Assembly: GCA_012519985.1 (NCBI GenBank)
Contig: JAAYPC010000046.1
Location: 17,967-81,966 of the forward strand
Direction: 5' to 3'
DNA: 64,000 bases
Source of the DNA: Fibrobacter sp.
Lineage (GTDB): Bacteria; Fibrobacterota; Chitinivibrionia; Chitinivibrionales; Chitinispirillaceae
Made by a program: the position numbers and the translations under genes. Below are positions 1-9,621 of the stretch, piece by piece. Position 1 is the stretch's first letter; every line of letters begins with the position of its first letter. The notes under the pieces were generated by a model. It made no database searches. It was not told where the DNA came from and worked only from the letters and a program-made list of their open reading frames with translations.

Positions 1-2
1 TT

Positions 3-599
3 TTCGGTAAGAATTTTCCCCAGACTACAATAGCTGAGATCTCCTCAAAACACCGGTTTCCATGTTTTGTCAAAGCTCCACAATCCGGTTCCAGCCGTCT
101 TATGGGAAAAGCAGACTCAATAGAATCACTTTCCAGAATGCTGACTGAGCTGAGGCAATGTTCCCCCAACATTCTCATTGAGTCGGCAGTCAATGGTATC
201 GAATTCACCTGCGCAGTAATTGAAGAACCCGACGGTACACTTACCGCCTTACCTCCCATCGAGATTCGGCCCAAAACATCTTTTTTCGATTATACTGCCA
301 AATATACCGATGGGGCTTCCGAAGAGATTGTTCCGGCTCCTTACCCCGAAGAATTACTGGAGAGAATAAAGGCGGCAGCCTTAACAGCGCATAACATTCT
401 TGGCTGCAGCGGGGTTTCCAGAACAGACATGATCTATAGTGATGACAAACTTTTTGTACTTGAAACCAATACCCTTCCGGGTTTCACCCGCAACTCTCTT
501 CTTCCAAAAGCATTTATGGCTGCAGGTGGAAGTTATGCCCAACTTCTCGACAAATTAATCCAATCCGCTCTTTTCAGAAAAAAAACCGGTGCATTATGA
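3..599 (+). CDS. ddl: D-alanine--D-alanine ligase, C-terminal part (truncated by window start)
   Basis: Frame open from base 3 (FGKNFPQTTIAEISSKHRFPCFVKAPQSGSSRLMGK...); ATP-grasp motifs 'VLETNTLPGFTRNSLLPK' typical of Ddl. Confidence 0.9.
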   Translation, partial: FGKNFPQTTIAEISSKHRFPCFVKAPQSGSSRLMGKADSIESLSRMLTELRQCSPNILIESAVNGIEFTCAVIEEPDGTLTALPPIEIRPKTSFFDYTAKYTDGASEEIVPAPYPEELLERIKAAALTAHNILGCSGVSRTDMIYSDDKLFVLETNTLPGFTRNSLLPKAFMAAGGSYAQLLDKLIQSALFRKKTGAL

Positions 600-1300
600 G
601 CTGGGTTCTGGGAATAGATACATCATCTGTTGATCTGGGAGCAGGTCTTTTCAAAGGTGATACCGCAATAGCATCTTACTCCCGTTTCATCAGGAATTCA
701 CATGCCGAACACATAGCACATACTGTCGATATGCTTTTAAAGATCAATAAGGTCGATCCATCAGAAATCAATCGTCTGGCAGTAACCATCGGCCCCGGTT
801 CCTTTACCGGTTTGAGGATCGGTCTGGCCTTTGCCAAAGGTTTTTGTTTTGGCAATCCTGATGCACTCATTTTACCGGTGTCATCACTTGAAGTGATGGC
901 TTACGCCGCTCAAAGGTCATCAGCAAGAATACTTACTGCAATTGACGCCAGAAATGACGAGGTGTTTCTGGCTTCTTTTCGTTTCAGTCAGGAAAAGCTG
1001 ATCAGACTTACCGACGATTCAGTTTGTAGCATAGAAGAATTCAGAGAATTGGTGAAACCGGATGACCTAGTCATCACAGATACAATGGGATACAGCAGAA
1101 GTACGGCTTTTGATTTCCTGAAGCAACATCCCTGGTTTTATCCTGTTGAAAAGTTTCCTGTGCAAAGAGGCCTTTTCTGCTCTTTGCGCGGATCTCAGGC
1201 TCTTAATGAACCACAATTATGGAAAAAACATTCCGACATTCTTCCCCGTTACCTTCGCATGTCATCTGCACAGGTAAAACTGAAGGAAAAGTGTTTATGA
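596..1300 (+). CDS. tsaB: tRNA threonylcarbamoyladenosine biosynthesis protein TsaB
   Basis: GIDTSS...N-term, 'IGPGSFTGLRIGLAFAKGF' motif; ATGA overlap with ddl stop. Confidence 0.93.
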   Translation: MSWVLGIDTSSVDLGAGLFKGDTAIASYSRFIRNSHAEHIAHTVDMLLKINKVDPSEINRLAVTIGPGSFTGLRIGLAFAKGFCFGNPDALILPVSSLEVMAYAAQRSSARILTAIDARNDEVFLASFRFSQEKLIRLTDDSVCSIEEFRELVKPDDLVITDTMGYSRSTAFDFLKQHPWFYPVEKFPVQRGLFCSLRGSQALNEPQLWKKHSDILPRYLRMSSAQVKLKEKCL

Positions 1301-2568
1301 ATCAAGCGGTGCTGTTTATTTTCATCGGTGCTTTTCTGGTAATCCTGCCAGGTATTTTGTTTTTTTTTTACCGCAGATATCCGTTTCATCTGATATATAA
1401 AAGCAAGACTGATCTTCAGGAGATGCTTGATGGTATTGAGGATCCGCTGGCTGTTATTACCGATGAATACATAGTCAGACGCACTAATAAAGCTTATATT
1501 ACTCTGGTATCCAAAGATTTTTCCGATGTAATCGGGCAGAAATGTTTTACTCTGTTACGTAAAAGAGCCAGTCCCTGTGAAGATTGTTTACTGAAAAAAT
1601 CAATGGACTCCAAAACCATTCAAAAGATAGAACGTGCTGCGCATCCTTGTGGCTCAGGTGCAGTATCTATCAGTTTTTCACCAACCCGTTTTTCGATAGA
1701 CAATGAGCATTCCTGTATTATCGAGCATATCAGGGATATTTCCCTTTTAGAGGAATTAAAAAATAATCTTGAGAAAAAAAACCGCACTCTTGCCGGGACC
1801 ATGAAAAACCTTAAAGCAGCTCAACAGAACATAAGAGAAGAGTTGCGTCTGGCCAGGCTAATCCAGCAAAGCATTCTTCCCAAACAGGCACCATCGGTTT
1901 CCGGGCTCAAAATTTCTCTTACTTACCATCCCATAACCGATGTCGGTGGTGATATATATGATTTCATCCGCTTCTCGCCTACCCGGTTAGGGGTTTTTGT
2001 AGGTGATGCATCCGGTCATGGACTGGCCGCTGCATTTGTAGCCACAATTTCAAAAATGTCACTATATAACCATAGTAAAAGCGAGATGCCGGTATGTGAT
2101 CTTCTCTCCCATATAAACAACGATCTCCTTAATAACATTCACACCGGACATTATCTTACCTGTTTTTGGGGAATATTTGATCTGGAAAAAAATACCCTAA
2201 CTTTCAGCAGAGCCGGCCATCCCATACCAGTACTTATCAAAAAAGACGGATCACTTATTCCACTCAAAACCGCAGGTACATTCATCGGACTTATTACCGA
2301 TACTCAGTTTGAGCATCAGACAATAAGTTTCGAAAAAGGCGACCGCTTTTATATATTTACCGATGGGATCTATGAAGTACTGGAATCCAATAACAGTGAA
2401 GACACTCTTCTGGGCTATGATCGTTTCGTTGATATGCTGATAGAATGCAGAAATTATCCTTTTGGAAAGGTAATCTCCACTATTCAGTCCAAACTGAAAA
2501 GTTATACCTATGAAGATGACTACACACTTATTGCCCTTGAATCCACAGCCAATAAATCACAGGGATAA
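1297..2568 (+). CDS. PAS-like plus PP2C/SpoIIE (RsbU-type) serine phosphatase, membrane-anchored
   Basis: N-terminal TM segment, PAS-like region, then 'RLIQQSILPKQAP...DVGGDIYDF...GDASGHGLAAAFVA'; start set to ATG at 1297 (ATGA overlap with tsaB). Confidence 0.88.
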   Translation: MNQAVLFIFIGAFLVILPGILFFFYRRYPFHLIYKSKTDLQEMLDGIEDPLAVITDEYIVRRTNKAYITLVSKDFSDVIGQKCFTLLRKRASPCEDCLLKKSMDSKTIQKIERAAHPCGSGAVSISFSPTRFSIDNEHSCIIEHIRDISLLEELKNNLEKKNRTLAGTMKNLKAAQQNIREELRLARLIQQSILPKQAPSVSGLKISLTYHPITDVGGDIYDFIRFSPTRLGVFVGDASGHGLAAAFVATISKMSLYNHSKSEMPVCDLLSHINNDLLNNIHTGHYLTCFWGIFDLEKNTLTFSRAGHPIPVLIKKDGSLIPLKTAGTFIGLITDTQFEHQTISFEKGDRFYIFTDGIYEVLESNNSEDTLLGYDRFVDMLIECRNYPFGKVISTIQSKLKSYTYEDDYTLIALESTANKSQG

Positions 2569-2577
2569 CACATCGGT

Positions 2578-3663
2578 ATGCGTTTTATTTTGTTTAAAAT
2601 TTCTGTTCTCCTGATAATCCTTGCTACAGCATCTTTTGCTGACAGTATTCCAGAACAAAGGATTGATTCTGTTCCTGAACCTAATTTGCTCTCAGATTCA
2701 TCTTATGCCAATACAGACACATCTGAAGTATCTGACAGTATTATTCAAATACCGGACTCGACATCTGCAAAATCGGAAACTGTGCCCCTGAACCCGGAAA
2801 TACCCCCACCAGACTCTATCAAACCATCTAATGGTCTTTTTCTGGGGTTCGGTGCAGGAGTAACGCTGGGCAATCTACCACTGCTTCCTCTGTGGAAGAA
2901 TTCACTTCCTGATTCGTTACCAGATTTGGGTCTGCAGACAAATTCATTTATCATACATGCTGATACATCACTGCCGGACTCATTGCAGATATCAGATACT
3001 TCGCTGCTTGAATTCAAGATAAAAGAACAAGCCAGCGTTTATAACATGACCTTTCCCGTACGATTGTCAATATCCAGACTAAGTGATAAAAGTCTCTTAC
3101 GAGCATCTCTGACCTATTCTCTTATTTATAAGAATCAAAAGTACATCGTGTTTGCTGCAGACGATACCTTAAACCGGCGAATCGATATGAAACAGAAACT
3201 TTTTCTTCACTCAGCGGCTTTGGAAGTAAATTACGGTTTAAAGATACCGCCGCAATATTTTTCAATCGAATCAATCGAGAAAAGTTACTTTTTTGTCGGA
3301 CTGGGAATTTCACCGGTATTGTATCTGAAAAACATAAGGGATATTGACAACAAGTCCAAAGACCAGAGAATGCAGCAGGTCGAAAACAGCATCAGAGAAA
3401 GTGGCAAGAATCTGAGTGCACTGGGCACTACTTTTACTTTCAAGACCGGAATTTCTGCAATCCGCCGTCTCTCTTCAAACGGAACAGCGGAGATCAGTCT
3501 TTGCTATACTTTAAACTGGTTTGACTATTTTTACAATAATGGAAAGAGAATTCAGAAAAGCAACCTAAGCGGCAATATTGAAGATAAAGGTGATTTATCT
3601 TTTCTGTCGAACCGGTTTGAGATAGGAGTTACGTTATATAGACAGGTTTCGAAGGGAAAATAA
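2578..3663 (+). CDS. Hypothetical exported protein, Ser/Pro/Asp-rich N-terminal region
   Basis: Signal peptide-like N-terminus and long open frame; no family recognised. Confidence 0.6.
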   Translation: MRFILFKISVLLIILATASFADSIPEQRIDSVPEPNLLSDSSYANTDTSEVSDSIIQIPDSTSAKSETVPLNPEIPPPDSIKPSNGLFLGFGAGVTLGNLPLLPLWKNSLPDSLPDLGLQTNSFIIHADTSLPDSLQISDTSLLEFKIKEQASVYNMTFPVRLSISRLSDKSLLRASLTYSLIYKNQKYIVFAADDTLNRRIDMKQKLFLHSAALEVNYGLKIPPQYFSIESIEKSYFFVGLGISPVLYLKNIRDIDNKSKDQRMQQVENSIRESGKNLSALGTTFTFKTGISAIRRLSSNGTAEISLCYTLNWFDYFYNNGKRIQKSNLSGNIEDKGDLSFLSNRFEIGVTLYRQVSKGK

Positions 3664-3858
3664 CGTAAATAATGTTAAGTCGCCAAAATAAGAAATAATA
3701 TCAAAACAATATCTAATCAGAAGTAATATGAAAAAATTTCTAAACAAACAATGAGAATGGAAAAGACTTTTTACACTCAGGGCTTGTCAAATCAGGTATT
3801 GTTTCTGATTCTTTTTCCCGATTATTTCTGATTTTCTGCCAGGATTCCTTGCTGACCC

Positions 3859-4527
3859 ATGGTACAAAAAAGCAGTGATATAGATAAAGTGTATGAGCTC
3901 CTTAAGCAGGAGTTTCACAAGCATCGCATGCCGGTTGTTGATCTTATTGAAACTCAGACCAAAGATCCTTTTAAAGTGCTTCTTACTACAATCATGAGTG
4001 CGCGAACCAAAGATGAAACCACCATTTTGGCCGCCAGGAGGTTGTTTCAGAGAGTATCAACTCCTGCAGATCTGAGCTCACTCAGCATCAAAGATATCGA
4101 ATCATTGATTTATCCGGTAGGATTTTATCGCGAAAAAGCGAAAAGCCTTAAAAAACTTCCTCAGGTTCTAAATGATTTATTTGCAGGTCAGATTCCTTCC
4201 ACAGTTGAGGAACTGGTTCAATTACCGGGAGTGGGTCGGAAAACTGCTAATCTGGTGGTAGCAGTTGCTTTTAACAAGCCTGCGGTGTGTGTGGATATTC
4301 ACGTGCACAGGATTTTTAATCGTCTGGGATATCTGAAGACTTCGACACCACTGGAAACCGAGATGAAATTAAGGGAATGGCTTCCTGTAAAGTACTGGAC
4401 CACCTTTAATTCCTATTTCGTTTCGTTCGGTCAACATACATGTCGTCCGATAAATCCATACTGCAATCGTTGCCCCGTTTATGATTACTGCAGCAGAATC
4501 GATGTAATAAGTACACATCTTAAGTAA
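3859..4527 (+). CDS. nth: Endonuclease III
   Basis: HhH 'LPGVGRKTANLVV', 'VDIHVHRIFNRLG', C-terminal Fe-S CX6CX2CX5C (HTCRPINPYCNRCPVYDYC). Confidence 0.95.
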   Translation: MVQKSSDIDKVYELLKQEFHKHRMPVVDLIETQTKDPFKVLLTTIMSARTKDETTILAARRLFQRVSTPADLSSLSIKDIESLIYPVGFYREKAKSLKKLPQVLNDLFAGQIPSTVEELVQLPGVGRKTANLVVAVAFNKPAVCVDIHVHRIFNRLGYLKTSTPLETEMKLREWLPVKYWTTFNSYFVSFGQHTCRPINPYCNRCPVYDYCSRIDVISTHLK

Positions 4528-4614
4528 AAAAATTCCAACCCTAAAGCAGATAATTTTTCTCCCTTGGCACATATATTGTTGCTTCTTTTTTCATTATAGA
4601 AATGAGGGAGGGAT

Positions 4615-5418
4615 ATGAAAAAATGCAGCGTGTTTTTTCCTTTAATTTTACTTTTAATCCTTTGCCAACCAACCCCGGAAACCGGCAGAAGACAACTGAA
4701 TCTGGTATCCGAAGAGGAACTTTTTAAACTCAGTTTCGAACAATACCAGGAGTATTTAAATACACACGAAGTAATCACCGGTACCGAAGATGCAGAGTTG
4801 GTCAAGAGTGTGGGTAGTAATATTCAAAAAGCAGTTGAGCAGTATTATAAGGATAACCCTGAAAAACTCAAGCGATACCGCTGGGAATTCAATCTGATAG
4901 AAGACACCGCCATAAATGCTTTTGCCATGCCTGGAGGTAAGGTGGCAGTTCTGAGTCCGATACTTCTGGTAACCCAAAATGCAGCAGGATTAGCTTTTGT
5001 GGTTGGGCATGAAGCCGCGCATTCGGTGGCCAACCATGCTAATGAAAGATTGAGCCAACTTTTAATCGCAGAATTAGGTGGAATGGTTCTGTCGGAAGCT
5101 TTGCAAAAACAACCTCAGAAGACCCGTGAGCTTGCCCTTGCTGCTTATGGTTTAGGTGCTCAGGTAGGAATAATTCTTCCATATAGCAGAATCCAGGAAG
5201 AGGAAGCGGATCGGTTGGGTTTGATCTTTATGGCCATGGCTGGTTATGATCCGGAAGAATCCATCGGTTTTTTGGAAAGGATGATGGAAATTCAAAAGGG
5301 GCAGCAGCCACCGGAATTTCTAAGCACTCACCCAGCAGAGGAAAATAGAATCGAGGAGATTAAGAAGTTATTGCCGGAGGCCAGGAAATATTATAGAAAT
5401 CCAGAGCAAGAGGGATGA
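4615..5418 (+). CDS. M48 family metallopeptidase, putative lipoprotein
   Basis: 'HEAAHSVANH' HExxH motif, 'EEEADRLGL', lipobox-like 'LILC'. Confidence 0.9.
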   Translation: MKKCSVFFPLILLLILCQPTPETGRRQLNLVSEEELFKLSFEQYQEYLNTHEVITGTEDAELVKSVGSNIQKAVEQYYKDNPEKLKRYRWEFNLIEDTAINAFAMPGGKVAVLSPILLVTQNAAGLAFVVGHEAAHSVANHANERLSQLLIAELGGMVLSEALQKQPQKTRELALAAYGLGAQVGIILPYSRIQEEEADRLGLIFMAMAGYDPEESIGFLERMMEIQKGQQPPEFLSTHPAEENRIEEIKKLLPEARKYYRNPEQEG

Positions 5419-5462
5419 TTTGGGATTTGAGTTTTTTTGGGGATTTTCTGGTTCTGATCAAT

Positions 5463-5618
5463 GGGGACGGAGGAAACTTCATATTGAACCGCGATGATTA
5501 TGGTTGAATAAAAAGGTTTCTGGATCGTTTCTATATGGGAAGTTTTGCATGAAAAACTGGGCAATTTCAGATCGGCTTACCTTGACCGATACAGATATGA
5601 AAAGGTTCCTCCGTCCCC
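5463..5618. mobile_element. MITE-like element with terminal inverted repeats GGGGACGGAGGAA / TTCCTCCGTCCCC
   Basis: 13-bp perfect inverted termini at 5463-5475 and 5606-5618; about 156 bp, no credible CDS inside. Confidence 0.6.
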
Positions 5619-5632
5619 AGGTTCGTCAAAAC

Positions 5633-7867
5633 CTATCCCGAAATTCCCTCCAATGACTCGTTTCTGGTCTCATCTTTTTTCTGCTGTGAACTTTCCGAAG
5701 GCGCTCCCTCCAGTTTCAGTGGAAATGGTTTTGACATCTCATCAAAATACAAGGCCCTATGTGGCAATGCTATCCGGATCCCTTCCTTGTCAAATTTACG
5801 TTTGATCCGGAGGTTCATCTCTCTTCCTACATACCACTGTTTTATCGGCTGGGTTTTTATCCTGGCCTTGATAACCACTGCAAAATCTGCAAAACGATCA
5901 ACACCCTGAATCTCCAGCGGCTCCAATATCAAATCTTTATAACCCGGATCTGCAATAATCTCTTCTCCCACTTCTTTTAAAGCTTTTATTACTCTATCAA
6001 TATTTTCACTGTAAGAGACACTGATCTCAAACACATAAAAAGAAAACTCCTGGGTCATATTGGAAAGCGAGTTTATAGAGCCATTGGGGAAAACATGAAC
6101 CGTCCCGTCAACCGATCTTAAAACCGTTGTCCTAAGATTTACCTGTACAACTGCTCCTCCGGTTCCGTTAATTATTGCCACATCCCCCACCCTGATCCGG
6201 TTTTCAAATATCAGAAACAATCCACTAATTATATCTCTAACCAGGTTCTGTGCTCCAAAACCTACTGCCAGACCGATTATCCCAACTCCTGCAAGCATCG
6301 CTTTGATATCAAAACCGAGCTCATCCATTACCATAATAACCGCTAAGGAAACAACCCCACCTATTGCCATCTTCTGCATGACATTACCCAGTGTGTCAAC
6401 TCTCTTCTCTATTTCAATAGAACTACTTAAGTTTGAACTTTTCATGTGAGTTGTCGCCTCTTTTCTCATCCTTTCAATGATAATTTTAGTCAGTTGAATG
6501 AGAATAAATGTTCCAACCAAAATTGATATGACCCGAAATGCTGTTTTCAGGTATGCATTTTTTAAACCTAAAACGCCACCCAGGCTCATCCCCCAAACCT
6601 GAGATATTGCAATAACAGAAATCGCAATTATGACAAATAGTACCGTTCTTCTGATAAGAACCATGTTTTTGGAAAGAAATTCTGAAAACTCAGATATCCC
6701 GTTTGAAGTGCTTTGAAGTGATCTTTTATAATTAAGTAGAATAGAATTCCACACAACTATGAGAAATACCGAAAAAGTCATTATAAGACATGACAGCAGC
6801 ACCCCTGCAGCTATCTTTTCGTATGCATTCTTGTACCCTGCCAGCCAAACAAGCGTCATAAGCAGCAAAAACACGAACGCGATATAATTGATCCTTAAAA
6901 GAACAATTTTTATTATCAAAATCATTACCTTTGGAAGAGCTTTTCTTTCCATAGATTTGGTTGTAAACCATTGGGTGATCGGATAACGGTATCTTTTAAG
7001 CAGTGAAGGAATCCAGCAGAGAATGATAACCTGATAGAAAAGAGATAATATCAGAGCAACTCCGGGCAACAGGCTATTGGTAAAACAGTAAAAAATGTAA
7101 ACAATCAAAGAAAACCGGATAAAAATGAGCAAATTCCTGATTACAGCCGCAGAAGCTTCATTACTGAATGAAAACAACGGATATTTACGGTTCCATACGA
7201 TATTTACTACTGCGCGGGCTGCAACATAAACCAGTAATGCTAAAAGAATCTTCTTTATAATTATGCCGAGCTCAAAACCAACTGGAATCAAAACAAAGGT
7301 CAGTCCCATGCCTATTAGAGAGAATGAAAAAGCACTCTTAGTGAGTAAACAAGCTGTTATACCTGCTATTTTGGTATAATTATTATTGGCTTTATCTGCG
7401 ATTTTCCGAAGATGTTTACCGGTTCGCCAAAAAAATACCCCAGCAAGTCCGCCTGAAACGATTGCTATCAGAAGAATTATTAAAAATGAATAGAGCCATT
7501 CAAGATTTCCTTCATTCGTTAATTGGAAGTTTATCTTTGAAATCTTCTGTGGAACTGAGAGCAGCTCTTTTTGTATCTGAACACTCTTTTGAACCACTCC
7601 TTTTTTAAATATCGCAAATATTGAATGTAAATTTGATGAGAACCTTTCGCTTTTTTCAGTTGTATCGATGGCAGCAAGCTTACGGGCATCACGTATTTCC
7701 CGTAACCTGGATACCAACTCACTTATCTTCTGACTGTCTTCCAGAAACATTATAGTCGATTCTAATTCTTTATCGCTGAAAAACTCTTTAGAAGAATCTT
7801 GTTCTGAGGCAAAAACAGAACTGAAAAGAAGAAGACAGATAAAAATCCAGGCATTTTTATATTTCAT
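5633..7867 (-). CDS. Large MscS-family mechanosensitive ion channel
   Basis: Multiple TM segments, 'AGVGIIGLAVGFGAQNLVRDIISGLFLIFENRIRVGDVAIINGTGGAVVQVNLRTTVLRSVDGTVHVFPNG' MscS core. Confidence 0.93.
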   Translation of the reverse strand: MKYKNAWIFICLLLFSSVFASEQDSSKEFFSDKELESTIMFLEDSQKISELVSRLREIRDARKLAAIDTTEKSERFSSNLHSIFAIFKKGVVQKSVQIQKELLSVPQKISKINFQLTNEGNLEWLYSFLIILLIAIVSGGLAGVFFWRTGKHLRKIADKANNNYTKIAGITACLLTKSAFSFSLIGMGLTFVLIPVGFELGIIIKKILLALLVYVAARAVVNIVWNRKYPLFSFSNEASAAVIRNLLIFIRFSLIVYIFYCFTNSLLPGVALILSLFYQVIILCWIPSLLKRYRYPITQWFTTKSMERKALPKVMILIIKIVLLRINYIAFVFLLLMTLVWLAGYKNAYEKIAAGVLLSCLIMTFSVFLIVVWNSILLNYKRSLQSTSNGISEFSEFLSKNMVLIRRTVLFVIIAISVIAISQVWGMSLGGVLGLKNAYLKTAFRVISILVGTFILIQLTKIIIERMRKEATTHMKSSNLSSSIEIEKRVDTLGNVMQKMAIGGVVSLAVIMVMDELGFDIKAMLAGVGIIGLAVGFGAQNLVRDIISGLFLIFENRIRVGDVAIINGTGGAVVQVNLRTTVLRSVDGTVHVFPNGSINSLSNMTQEFSFYVFEISVSYSENIDRVIKALKEVGEEIIADPGYKDLILEPLEIQGVDRFADFAVVIKARIKTQPIKQWYVGREMNLRIKRKFDKEGIRIALPHRALYFDEMSKPFPLKLEGAPSESSQQKKDETRNESLEGISG

Positions 7868-8066
7868 AATTCTCCCTATTTTCTGAAATGCTTTCCTGAG
7901 CCAGTAAATAACCTAAGTATTTTTGTTATAAACAGATTAGCATTTAAACAGCTAAAATAAAACATCTTATAACGAGGATCTATAAGGAACTTGAATTCTG
8001 GACCGGATGCGTGCCACTTTGTGATTTCTTAATTAGCTCCTCTGAGCCTTATTCACCGGTTCACTG

Positions 8067-8282
8067 TTACTCCTTGCAATAATGTGAAACAAGGTATTCA
8101 AGTTTATCTGCCTTTATAATATGTTCAGAGCTTTCAAATTTGTGGCATTCCATTATACCTACCAGCTCATCATAAAGATTTGGCAATTGCAAAATATCAC
8201 ACAATTGTTCTTTTATCCACTTATCATATGCAATCGGGTATTTTCTTTTTGAAATAAATAAAGCTTGAAGGAACTCTTCCAT
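8067..8282 (-). pseudogene. Possible C-terminal remnant of a nucleotidyltransferase/DUF4037-like protein
   Basis: Short ORF without N-terminal domain (SKRKYPIAYDKWIKEQLCDILQLPNLYDELVGIM...), overlapping the tail of the upstream peptidase gene. Confidence 0.3.
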
Positions 8283-9331
8283 TGATGATAAAGACGTTTG
8301 AATGATTGAAAGTATAATCCTCTCTCTACATTGGCAGGAGGTGCCGGAATTTCCATTATCTTTATGATAGTGGCAATGACGGTTTTTGCTACTTCCTGTA
8401 TTAAAGGCAATGACAGATTTCCCACAGTATCTTCACAGGTATGATACCATTTGTAACCTGCCGAATCATGCTCAAATCGCTCGATATTTGCCAGACAAGG
8501 ATACCCTGCAATCTGGAAATAATAATTATCACTGGGAAGAGGATTGCGCACTATTATTTCAGGGAACATATTGGAATATTCCAGTGCCGCGTCGCATTCG
8601 ATTCTTGCCAGATAAATTGTACTGGAGTCGCATAGCACTTTTATCCCGAAAGCTCCACCAATCCATCCCACCATATCCAGGTTGAGTAGAGTACAAATTC
8701 TTTTTTTACTTTTAATCATAGATTCTGCAGTTGCCTTGCTGCCCACAAGTCCAATATCCTCACCGCTGAACCCGATAAGCAATAATGTATAAGGCAATTT
8801 CGCGTCTGCAAGAATCCTGGCTGCTTCCATGACAACCGAAACACCCGAACCGTTATCTTCAGCACCAGGTGCACAGTCAAGAGGCGTATCTGAAGTGGCA
8901 TCGATATGGGCACATAATATTATAACTGCATCCGGATCAACATTACCTTTGATAGAAGCAAATACGTTTCGCAGAGCAGTCCCTTTGTGAAAAACGGTAT
9001 CATACCAGACTGAATCGATTCCACAGTTATTGAAATACTCAAAAAGATATTTTTCTGCTGCCCGGCAGCTATCACTCAAAGCATATCTGGTCTTGAAATC
9101 CTGCAGACGCCTTAAATGAGCACCTATGGAGTCAATATTTACCATCGATACCCTTTTCAGGATCTCTTTGTGCAGATTTTCCTCTGCACAATCAGTAAAA
9201 GGACAGATTATAAATATGATTGCGGTAATATATAAGAACTTGAAAGCAAAACGAAAAGGCCAGGCTTGTTTTCGGTGAGCATTTATAAAAACTATTTCCT
9301 CTGTATTTTTAGGAGAGATCTTTTTTTGCAT
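8213..9331 (-). CDS. M28 family aminopeptidase/peptidase
   Basis: 'VIILCAHIDATSDTP...APGAEDNGSGVSVVMEAARIL...LLIGFSGEDIGLVGSKA' M28 zinc-binding motifs. Confidence 0.88.
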   Translation of the reverse strand: MQKKISPKNTEEIVFINAHRKQAWPFRFAFKFLYITAIIFIICPFTDCAEENLHKEILKRVSMVNIDSIGAHLRRLQDFKTRYALSDSCRAAEKYLFEYFNNCGIDSVWYDTVFHKGTALRNVFASIKGNVDPDAVIILCAHIDATSDTPLDCAPGAEDNGSGVSVVMEAARILADAKLPYTLLLIGFSGEDIGLVGSKATAESMIKSKKRICTLLNLDMVGWIGGAFGIKVLCDSSTIYLARIECDAALEYSNMFPEIIVRNPLPSDNYYFQIAGYPCLANIERFEHDSAGYKWYHTCEDTVGNLSLPLIQEVAKTVIATIIKIMEIPAPPANVERGLYFQSFKRLYHQWKSSFKLYLFQKENTRLHMISG

Positions 9332-9621
9332 TGAACATTAATCCGGCCGGTATGATTCCTTTCCCAGATTAAAGTAGATTTTGGCTTTGAATAAGTTCAA
9401 TTATTAAACTGAACCATGCCTGGTTGTGATCAGTAGAAGAACCATAAAAGGTTGGGAATGGATTAGTTTCCCCGTCCTCCGAATTACCTGAAGTGATTTA
9501 ATTCAACTCTATTCAGGTGTTCCATCTGCAATGTTATACGCATATTTTATAGGGAACCGGCTTTATTTTTGCTGTAAGCAGTTCACTCCCTGAACAGTTT
9601 TTTTTGAATCGGCATGTAGTT

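Noticed and set aside
1219-1296. Upstream start for the RsbU-like ORF
   Set aside because: It would overlap tsaB by ~80 nt; ATG at 1297 gives the same ATGA junction as ddl/tsaB and precedes the TM segment.
5545-5805. 86-aa plus-strand ORF at the MITE/mscS junction
   Set aside because: It spans the MITE-like end and the antisense of the mscS C-terminus; no coding evidence.
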